Of a stretch of 22,900 bases of DNA, positions 9,202 through 17,885 are shown one piece after another; within the stretch, counting starts at the first letter, position 1; every line of letters begins with the position of its first letter. The DNA is taken from contig BBXU01001994.1 in the NCBI GenBank assembly GCA_001598975.1, forward strand, positions 1 through 22,900, written 5' to 3'. The notes beneath the pieces are model-generated. The model was given only the letters and a program-made list of their open reading frames with translations, searched no databases and was not told the origin of the DNA. The DNA comes from Parachlorella kessleri (Eukaryota; Chlorophyta; Trebouxiophyceae; Chlorellales; Chlorellaceae). The translations under genes and the position numbers were made by a program.

Positions 9202-12200
9202 ATGCACGACATGTCGGTGCATCCTGACCTGCAGCGCCAGCTGCTTAGAGCACAGACAAGGGGTAGCAATGAGTCTCTGACGACAATACTTGCTTGGATG
9301 GAGCTGCGGTGCTCAGCCAGCAGAGATTTGGTACCTTTGATCAGACGAGCATCTTGCAGGTATTTGTCTGGAGGTGGCTGGACCTGCTATGGGAAACGCA
9401 GTAGCTCGAGCTGTCAGTAACCCAGCACTATGCACTGCTATGAGACACCTGGTGGCCATGTCAGGGGTCTGGTCTACCCGCTAGTGGGTGTGCAGGCTTC
9501 AACCAAGGCAGCTGGCATCAGAGCTGGTAGCGCTCAGTGGGCAGCAGCCGCTGCTGGGCCTGCTGCTGTGGCGAAGCCTGGTCCTAAACCTCGTCACAGC
9601 AGATGAGGTCCTCAGGCTAACCTCTTCGTCTCAACTTCTCACTGCAGCCCTACTGGACCTGCATGAAGGTGGGTGGCACTCCCTTTGCCGACCTATGCTG
9701 CGTCTTGACAGGAAGTACTCCCGCAACTCCTTATCCTTAAGGCTTTTTGTAGCTCTCAAGGTGGGGGTGTCACTCTCAACGTGGGGGTGTCACAGGCCAA
9801 ATAATGAACGTCCTGTTTGGTTGCAGTCCTGCAGGAGGCTGGGCATGGGGCTGCGTGGGATTGTGCTGGCGCCAGTGAAGGCGCCACTTGTCCCACTCAG
9901 CTGGCCAGCCAGGCCTTCAGCGCCCTTGTGAAGCTCATTGTTACTGGCGGACAGGCGGAGTGTGCCAAGCACAGCGTGGCTAGTGTGATGGCTACCCTGA
10001 GAGCCACCTGGTGCGCATCAGCGGCAGCGGGAACAGCAGGCGCAGCGCCAGGCGGCAGCGAGGGCCTGGGATGTCGTGAGACCGCAGTTGGTCCTCCTAC
10101 TGGCAGACAGGCAGGAGGCCCGCTACTGCTGGCTAGGCTGGCAAGAGCAGTGCACATGGACGTCTTCCCACGCCAGTTGGCTCGGAGGTGCGCGTGACGC
10201 TGGCACGGACATTATGTAGCCATAGGTACATGTAGGGCAGCACCAATGCAAGCTGCATCATCCTGGCCTTTAAGACGCTCGTCAATGTGCTGTGCTGCTG
10301 AAATGCATGCCTCCTTGAGCAAAAGGTCATTGACTCTGCTTCTCATGTGTCCTCCCCTACCCACTTCAGCACGTGGGCCACCCTTGCTCCATGTAGGTGG
10401 CTGGAGTTTGAGCTAGCTGCGGTGCTACAAGGGTCCTGTCAAGCATTGCCAGGCTGGCCGGAAGCCATGGCAGCTGTTGCCGCTGCCCTGCCACTGGAAG
10501 CTCTGCTGGTGCAAGTGCAGAGGGCAATGCTTGTGAGCCCCGACTCCTCTGGCACTAGTGATGCCGCTCAGGGGGGAGGGAAGCTGGGGCAGCAGCAGCT
10601 GCTGCTGCAGGTTGACATGGCAAGCCAGCTACTGTCAGCCGCCACTGTTGGCTCTCCACAGGCACGCGCTGCGGTTCAAAGCTGGCTTGCGGTACAAGCA
10701 GCTGCGGGGCTGCAGCGAAGAGAGGTGGCAGTATTACACCGCATCATACTGCTACAGCGGAGGCTATGTGGGGCAGATAACTGCCAATACAAAACCTGGT
10801 TGCAGAACCTGGTGTGCGGCGAGGAGCCCCGACAGCAGCCGGGCACAGCGCCCGGCACAAGAGGCGCAGCAGCAGCAGCAGGCAGCGAAGCAGCACAGCA
10901 GCAGCACCGGGAGTTGCCTTTCGTGGTTCAGGCAGTGCTGATGCCGATGCTGCCAGAGGAGGAGGATCTGGTAGCTTTGGAAGCTCAGGCAGCGGCCCTA
11001 GCAGGTGAGCAAGCCCTTGCGTACTAGCAAAGACTTGGGTTTGTATGGCCTGGCAGACCTCATTCGGGATCTGTCGCGAGTCCTGACATGGCGCACACCT
11101 GGCCCATGCGGCATTGCCATCTCCCCTATCCTCCAGTTTAACATGTATATGCCATACCGCCACCCACCTCAGCAGCGCAGCAGCAGAGGAGCAAACCATG
11201 GCGGCAACCCACCACACCCTTGGCCCCATTACCACATCCTCAGGACCTGGCATTCCCTGGCTAGTGGCTGACGCATGATCACCTGTGCGCCGCCCCCCTG
11301 CTGCAGAGCTTGGGCAGCTGCCAGCCACACTGTTGCGCCTGGTCCAGGAGTATAGCACCGCTGCCCAGCAACGGGCCCGAGCCCTGCACTACCAGGCGCA
11401 AGGGCAGCAGCAGCAGCAGCATGGACAGCATGGACAGGTCGCCGGTACAATGCCAGACGGGCAGCCTAACACAGCAGGCCTGGGCGCTGGTTCTGGGCCC
11501 AACCTGGCCAAGGGCCAGCAGGAGGTGGCGGCTTTGCTGGGGGAGTTCCGGGCGCAAGTCGGCCGGCTGACGGCTGCGACAGTGCAAGGCCTGGCGGCCC
11601 GGTATGGCAATGCCTTCATGCATGCCTACCTGGAGCAGCAGGTGGTCCCGGCGCTGCTGCAGCCGACTGCGGATGCTGCTGCCTTGGAAGAACGGGGCGC
11701 ACTGTTGCAGGTGCGGTGATCCGTGCGGCTCTGCCTGGCTCCTCTGCACAGGTTCGGTAGCGCTACGTCATGGCTGGCTCTGGAAGCGGCACAGGTAGCT
11801 CCAGATGACGTACCTCTGCCTTGCTTGTAAGCATGGTGGCTGGGGAGTGCGCCTCAGGTGCTGGGGTGGGGGTGGGGGGGGGGGGAGGGGCGCGCGCGCC
11901 CAGGTATGGCAAGTATGTCAGCCCAGGGACTGTGCTTGCTACCTCTCCTACTGGATTTGCCAAAGCGCTAGGGTGCCCCAATATCTATGGGAACTCAGGC
12001 ACGCCCTCCCTTCTCATTACTGCGGTGCTGGTTTTCACTTGGTTATGTCTGGTGCCGCCCTGCAGTACCTACATATCGCCTTGCCAGCCCAGCCGGCCAA
12101 GCTGCGGGCCAGGTTCAGCCCTGATGCCGTCGGTGCCTTCCGGCAGCATTGCCTGCTGGCACAGCTGGAGAGTGCATCCCTGGAGCAGCTGTGTAGCAGG

Positions 12201-15200
12201 CAAGGTCGCCACCACTTTGTCTGCAGTGGTGATGGTTGACTGGTGTCAATCAAGCAAGGCCAATTGTAGAGGAGGAGGAGGAGGAAGCAAGGCCGAGGAC
12301 ATAAGCATTGCAGCATGGGAGGTGTGTTGAGCAATCATGCCTAGTGTATGTGTACATCTGCAGTGCAGGCTTGGCGAGGCTGTTGCCAAGCCTTGGGAGG
12401 CGGGGGCCGTGGGTCCGCACCAGATCCTCGACCGCATGGAGGCGCTGGTGGGGGAAAGGCTGTGCACTCTTGCCGGCAACCCAGGTGTGTCCTCCTGTCC
12501 CACCAACCTGCTGTAAGCTGCACAGCTTACAGCACCTCCTATCATCCTTGTCCTGCTTACTTATGGTGCCTCTGGAGTGTGTTATCCACCAGGTGTGGTG
12601 GGATGGTAAATGTTGTAACTCATGTACATGCTCAGCCCTGCTTTGCAAGTACTGCATGTCACATTGCTCCCACTATCGAGTCGCATATGAACGACTGTTA
12701 GCTGCCCTGCTGGATGGTGCTGTAGCCACGGCAGCCACTCCGGGAGCAGCTCTCCAAGTCCACAGCCTCCTAGAGACCCTGCTCAATGCTTTCAACACCG
12801 CCTACCTTGCCAGCCTGGCAGCGCCGTCAGCGGCCGGGCATGCTGGCTGTGCTGTGGCTCTGGCCGCCCACCTGGCGGGCATGATCCACTCCCACAGGCA
12901 GCTGCATGTGCCGCTGCTGAGGAGGGTGGAGCAGCTGGTGCTGGTGGCTGGTCCTGACGGCCAGCTGGACCCGCAACAGGCAGGCTGTCAGGACGCTGCG
13001 TAGGGGGAATATTCAGACAAGTTGACAGCTCTTGACTTCTGGCTTTTGAAGGGTTGCTTGGAAAAGTTTGCAAGCAGCTAATCCAGGAGGTCTCAGGATG
13101 GACGGGGGGCTTGATTGCCAAGCAGCAAGAGTAATACTAGTGGCCCTCGGCAAGGGCTTGCTGCTCGTGCTGCTCCAGTATCACAAACCCAGTCAAGTGA
13201 GCCAGTCAGTCCTTATAGTCAAACCTTGCTTGATGTGCAGGCACTCTCCTTGGCCATGCTGGCAGCCAGCATGGGTGCCATACTCAGCACCCAGCCAGGC
13301 CCTGCGCCTGGCCCCCTATTTAGCTGGCAGGCTAGCCCAGCAGGGACGCCAGCTGGCCGGCAAGGCACGGCAGGCACAGCAGGGGAATTGGCTGGGCCCT
13401 GCTGGCTGCAAGGCCTCCTCCTGCGCTTGCCACTCTGTAGCGCTGCCCAATCCGCCTGGGCATGCAGATTTGCGGTGGCGCTGCTCAGCTGCCTGCGCCA
13501 CTTCCATGCTTTCTGCACGCTGCAGCCTTTGAGGCAGGCCCCCAACAGCAGCAGCTGCAGCAATGGTGCAGTTGGCCCAGCAGTTACCGGCACCAGCGGG
13601 GCTGAGGGGGAGCAGCGCCTGCTGGTCAAGCCTAGGGCAGCCCTGCCGGGAGCTAAAGAGGGCTGGTATGGGGGCGAGTGGCTGCGGAGGCTGGCGTTTC
13701 CGCTGTGCCCCGAGGCGATGCAGCTGCTGCAGTGGATGCAGGTGCGGCTGTCAGTGGCAGAGCTTCTACAGGGAGACGCAAGCAGGACTGCTGGTCCTGC
13801 CTGCCAGCCTGGCGGTACCTCCGCGTTATCAGCAGGAGAGCAGCAGGGCCAGCGAGGTGCAGCCCGGGAGGCTGAGCAGGGCTTACCTCGTAAGCGTGCA
13901 CGGCTCAACCCAGAGCCAGGCAACTCTTTTTGCTGCGGCAGCGGCGCCGGTGCCAGCAGCAGCAGGCACACCTTGAATGACGGCGGCCTGATGCAACAGG
14001 TGCAAGAGTTGTGCCAGGGGGTGGTGGCGGGGGAGCTGGGCAGGAGCCTGACACACGAGACCGGTAAGCAGCAGGCACAATCAAAGCATACATTCTTAAG
14101 GCCTGGCGAGTTATGCTGTTTTGGAGCACTGTAAAGACAGGTGGCTGTGGAGCAAGCACGGTATAGGTACTGCCTGGCAAGGGTAGGCACCCATCCAGGT
14201 AGGCACCCATCAGGCCCTCGGATGGGAGCACGCCGAATAACAAAAGCGCGAGACGCGGCCTGCCATTTGTGCAGGAGCTCTTCAGGGTGACCAACTTTGC
14301 TCAGAGCCTGTGGTGCTGGGTGCCTTGCAGGCAAGCTGCGGCTCACAGACTACCTGCGCTGGGAAGCAGCCACACATGGCGCGCAGAGCGACCTCATTCC
14401 CCTGTCGGGAAGGGGCTGCGTGGTGCGGCTGGTGTGCGGAGAGTACCTGCGCCTGACGTTCCAGTCAGGGCATCAGCAGGGAGACGGCCGGCAGGACGCC
14501 ACCTCGGGACGGCAGCAGCCGCAGCAGCGCCAAACCCGGCAACAGCAGCCGACAGGGATTGGACCCCGCCAATGGGAGGCCCCTCCTGGGGCTCAGCAGC
14601 TCAGCAGCAACTTGCCGTTGAGGAACGGGACCGCTGATGCCGAGAGTGTTGGCACCCTCGCCGCCCAGCTGTTGCTTCCACTGCTGACCGTGGCTACAGG
14701 CGGTGGGCAGCTAGGCGCGCGGAATGACACTGATAGGGCAGGGGAGGGTGCCCAAGGCACTCCTCAGGCCACTTGGATGGATGTTGAGCTGCAACACAGG
14801 GGCAGCCCCGAGGCTGCAACACAAAAATATGTCTCGGACAGTAGCCAGGAGATTGAGGTACTTGGCGGCAACGGGACACGAGAGAAAGCAGCAGCAGTGA
14901 CAGCAGGAGCAGTGCATCGTAATGGTAGCCATGAGAGTGGATGGCCCAGCAAAGCGGGAATTTGCGGCAATATATCCAACTTTCAGATTGCAGAAGCCAT
15001 GGCCTGCGAGATAGCGGCAGTCCTGCTGGACGCTTGCAGCAGCAGTACGAGAGCGGATGACTACAAAAGCCAGCTGCCTGGTCGTGATTTGCTGGCATCA
15101 GCGCGGGTTGGGGCTTCAGCAGGGCAGCATGGCCGGGCGGTGAGCGAGCAGAGGCTGCTGGAAGTTGTGCAGACTGCCTGTGCGTACATGCTGAGGCTGC

Positions 15201-15694
15201 TGGCGCAGCATGGCAAGCCAGCATGTGAGGTCCAGGCTACGACTGAGGGACTCTTGTTGGGAGCCAGCTCCGCTGACCTTCTGGCGCGTTTCCTGCAGTG
15301 CCTAGTCAGGAGCTGCCAGGAAGGCTTGCCCGCATTTGCAGCACCTGCAGAGCCAACAGCAGGAGCAGCGGGTGCGACAACAGACCCTACTGGCAGCAGC
15401 GCGCACAGCGCCAGGCTTGAGGCGCCAGCTGCCTTGTTGGCCTTCAAGCAGCAGGATATAGTTGAGCTGGGGGAGCTTGTGGCAGCACTGGCCAAGCAGC
15501 TTTGTATGGAGCTGCTGCTATTGCCGCCGCCACTGCTAGGAGGGGCACCAGTGCTGCATGTGATGCCTGGGCTGGCAGATGTAGCTAGGTGGGGCCAGCA
15601 GATCGAGGAATTTGTGCAGCACAGCTTGCATGGCACCTCCTCAATGGGGCATGACTTTCTGGCTGAGCTTCTTACGATTCTTTCAAACTATTAG
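9202..15694 (+). CDS. FANCA-like protein (Fanconi anaemia group A homologue)
   Basis: Modelled exons: 9202-9359, 9496-9668, 9827-10187, 10397-11004, 11307-11710, 12066-12199, 12369-12484, 12681-12999, 13219-14063, 14331-15694; 1,493 residues, against 1,455 in human FANCA. In animals FANCA is part of the nuclear core complex that ubiquitinates FANCD2-FANCI for interstrand crosslink repair. The family call rests on short motifs in the same order as in FANCA as I remember it: LPLEALLVQVQRAM followed about 90 residues later by QYKTWLQNLV (FANCA YADWFKASF); NAFMHAYLEQQVVPALLQP (FANCA YYVSHFLPALLTP); LEQLCSRLGEAVAKPW (FANCA LGQLTAALGELRASM); ILDRMEALVGERL (FANCA ISAQVAVISERL); and LRLTDYLRWE (FANCA LTYQDWLHLE). 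The rest is alpha-helical, Ala/Leu/Gln-rich, and the last 450 residues match poorly. Uncertain points: exon 8 may start at 12636 instead, the exon 8/9 junction has an alternative GC donor near 12979, and the intron after exon 6 uses a GC donor. Confidence 0.65.
9761..9793 (+). repeat. tandem duplication in FANCA-like intron 2
   Basis: The 13-base unit GTGGGGGTGTCAC occurs at 9761-9773 and again at 9781-9793, a 20-base period, inside the intron between exons 2 and 3. Confidence 0.9.
11862..11900 (+). repeat. G-rich low-complexity tract and GC dinucleotide run
   Basis: Long runs of G, including about 14 in a row near 11873-11885, are followed by CGCGCGCGCC. They lie in the 355-base intron between exons 5 and 6 of the FANCA-like gene. 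Such a tract could fold into a G-quadruplex in the transcript. Run length may be affected by sequencing error. Confidence 0.8.
12200..12368 (+). other. GC-AG intron in the FANCA-like gene
   Basis: The exon ends TGTAGCAG and the intron starts GCAAGG, the strongest form of the minor GC donor. The intron ends CTGCAGTGCAG. This junction is the one that joins LEQLCSR in frame (phase 2) to LGEAVAKPW, which matches FANCA. The nearby GT donor at 12205 would leave the wrong phase for exon 7 unless a different, weaker acceptor near 12331 is used. Confidence 0.65.
12269..12287 (+). repeat. GAG trinucleotide repeat
   Basis: About six GAG/GGA units lie within the GC-AG intron of the FANCA-like gene, not in coding sequence. 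Confidence 0.85.
14182..14213 (+). repeat. tandem 16-base duplication in FANCA-like intron 9
   Basis: GGTAGGCACCCATCCA (14182-14197) is followed directly by GGTAGGCACCCATCAG (14198-14213). It lies within the intron between exons 9 and 10. Confidence 0.9.
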
Positions 15695-16534
15695 TTTCCA
15701 TACACATGAAGTGCATGCGGACAATGCGCTCTGCGGGGTAGCTACCCTGAGTATGGCAGGTCCGACTTGCTAATGTTGCTCTGGGTGCTAGTAGTATGCC
15801 TGAGCCAGTATCTCTTGGACTGTATTATTTGCTTTGGTACCTTGCAGGGTAACCCACTTTACAGCCTTTCCCTTTGTGCCTTCCACCACCCGGTAAAACT
15901 GCTAGCAGCTGTGGACCAGCAGGAAGGAGAGAGCATACATACCCTAACCCCCTGTCGCCTGCTAGATGCTGGCACAATCCGTTACCAGTTGCAGCAAGCC
16001 AAACAGGTTTTATAATATCATGGGCCACCGCGAATCGGCTCTCATATGCTGTCAGCTGCATCGCAATGCAAGTACGATCTCATATCTCGTTAGACTGCAG
16101 CACTTAAAGACATTTCGTGTGTTGGAACAGCTTCAACTAGAGCACGCAAGGCCCAGACCGCATAGGGTGGCAAAACCTCTCTTTGAGCATGCAATGCAAT
16201 GGCTTGAAGAGAAATCCCAACGATATTCGCTCCGGCAACCAGCCCTGTCACCCCTCAGGCGCACTGTGTCACCACGACCAAAACTCAAGTTCCAAGCTGT
16301 GCCAGGACACACGCACCGCTGACGTCACCTTGCAGCCAACACAAGTGGCCCTCACTCCGCAAGAAGATGCATGGCTGCCTGGTAACCCTCACAAGCTCTG
16401 TGTTCCAAGCAAAATTTGCTGCCCACTCAACACCATGTTGCAAAAATGGCACCCAGCCAGACCCAGTAAGCGTATACACCCCGCAGCACCTGCCACCACT
16501 CAACAAACTCCACCATGGAGGGCACCTTTACCTC
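15695..16534. other. convergent intergenic region (3' UTRs)
   Basis: About 840 bases lie between the stop codon of the FANCA-like gene (plus) and the modelled stop of the pyruvate kinase gene (minus). I see no convincing gene, RNA or repeat. The short reading frames here look like noise. There is a minus-strand TGTAA at 15859-15863 but no plus-strand TGTAA; a TGTAT near 15820 is the nearest thing for the FANCA-like gene. Confidence 0.5.
15859..15863 (-). promoter_or_regulatory. possible polyadenylation signal of the pyruvate kinase gene
   Basis: TGTAA on the minus strand, about 670 bases beyond the modelled stop codon at 16535. The distance is long, so the transcript may instead end elsewhere or the last exons may be modelled wrongly. 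Another minus-strand TGTAA at 16855-16859 falls inside the last modelled intron. Confidence 0.3.
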
Positions 16535-17885
16535 TCACTGCTCGGGGCTGGGCCCCAGATCCCCAGTAAGATCCAGGTGGGGTACCGGATACTTGCTCAG
16601 CACACTGCTGGCCCTGCGGCCCAGCATGGGCAGCACACCCCCGGGCGGCTTGGGCCTCGCTCCCTCCGGGCTGGTGGGACTAGTAGCGCTGCCAGCCGAG
16701 CTGCCGCTGAACCTGAACATGGGGTTGCCGGTAGGCGTGCGGCCGCCCCCTCCCTGCCTTCGCTGAAATCATCGGCGTGGGAGCCGGACGAGCCGCCCCT
16801 GCAGGGGTGGGGTGCACAGGCCGGCGGGCTCGTGCCAAGATTCAAGGCATGCCACTTACAGGGGCTCAACACAGAGTGCTCCGGAGCATACTTGCATGCA
16901 GCATGGTCGATGCATTTCGCCCGAATCTCTCTATTCGCACCTGCCACCCTTACCACAACCACGATGTGCACTGCATGAACAACGGGTTGCGGGAGGGAGC
17001 CAATCTACGGGTGTAATATGTGGCAGATTCCAAGCTAGTGAGTGCACAAGTGCACAGAGTGTCGCTGGAAACGAACCCAACACAGCACCACCCGTGTCTC
17101 CCAGGTTGGAACAAGATAAGCTGGATGGTGAGGCTGGGCAACTACTTGTGCTAGCTGCCCCAAGCCTGGATTTCGCACAGGCTAGGCCGGCAACTTACTT
17201 GAAGCTGACGCGCAGCGTGGGGGAGAAGGGGCTGTCAAACGCGGTGCCCCCGACCCTTGGAGTCATTGCCCCAGGGCAGGCCACAAAGGCACTGAGGCCA
17301 GCAGGGTTGTACGAGCCTGCAGCCAAGGGCATGGCAGTTCAAGCCCGTCGACACCAGAAGCTTGGGCAGGTACTTTCACTACGACCGCACATACAATGAC
17401 TGCCGGCCAAAGCTTTGTGTTTGCACACCTTCTGATGACTGCTTACCGCACGCCATTGACAAGGGTGCGACCTAGGAGCAGAGGCCACCCGTCCAGGGCA
17501 ATGCCCAGGTTCAAACTAACAACACGTCCATAGTACACACCTAGCTTGCCAAGGTAGGTACCTCCCACCAGTCATGCAGGGTCGCTAACGACTCACTGAT
17601 TATGTCAGGGTCGTCCCCCGCAACCAGCTTGTTAGCGTGCTCCTGCATCACCCTAATCCCTGTGCCCTCGCGGTTAACCTGCATCCAATGAGCCTCAAAC
17701 GTCAAAAGCTGTCACGGCGACAGTTCTTTTCTCAGAGAGGCCCTCTGCCAAGCAGCTTTGAGTAGGCTGGCTTGACCTCAAGACCAAACCAGTGCCGCAG
17801 GTGTGCTTACAACTGCCGCTCGCTGCAGCCTCACCGCCAGTCGCTGGGTGCGCAAGCGGCCCACCGACTGGGATGTTGCCAGGTT
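16535..17885 (-). CDS. C-terminal extension of the pyruvate kinase, unrecognised
   Basis: Five small exons continue the pyruvate kinase frame past its normal end, adding about 169 residues. Their phases (0, 0, 0 to 1, 1 to 2, 2) all agree. They encode [17 protein letters not shown], an acidic helical piece ([17 protein letters not shown]), a glycine-rich piece ending [11 protein letters not shown], and a Ser/Pro/Gly tail with [18 protein letters not shown] before the stop. I do not recognise a family. RRASS would suit a basophilic protein kinase. One exon (17447-17471) is only 25 bases, and the last exon needs a weak AAG acceptor. A separate small minus-strand gene or wrong exon choices remain possible. 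Confidence 0.45.

Noticed and set aside
11711..12065. Possible small exon near 11776-11793 in FANCA-like intron 5
   Set aside because: It is not needed: exons 5 and 6 join in phase 0 and match FANCA without it, and one reading hits a stop at once.
14275..14330. Possible extra FANCA-like exon (LFRVTNFAQSLW)
   Set aside because: A good acceptor precedes it, but joining exon 9 (phase 1) directly to 14331 keeps frame and gives the better match to FANCA before LRLTDYLRWE.
13219..14346. Open frame of 375 codons on the minus strand
   Set aside because: Antisense to FANCA-like exon 9. It is long only because of GC-rich, stop-poor sequence.
14694..15224. Open frame of 176 codons on the minus strand
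   Set aside because: Antisense shadow of FANCA-like exon 10, Cys/His/Leu-rich with no recognisable domain.
15966..16322. Plus-strand open frame in the convergent intergenic region
   Set aside because: No recognisable family, no supporting splice or start context, and it lies in the expected 3' UTR.
17472..17561. Open stretch reading [18 protein letters not shown] on the minus strand
   Set aside because: It looks protein-like, but no acceptor gives the right phase with a workable intron length, so I left it as intron.
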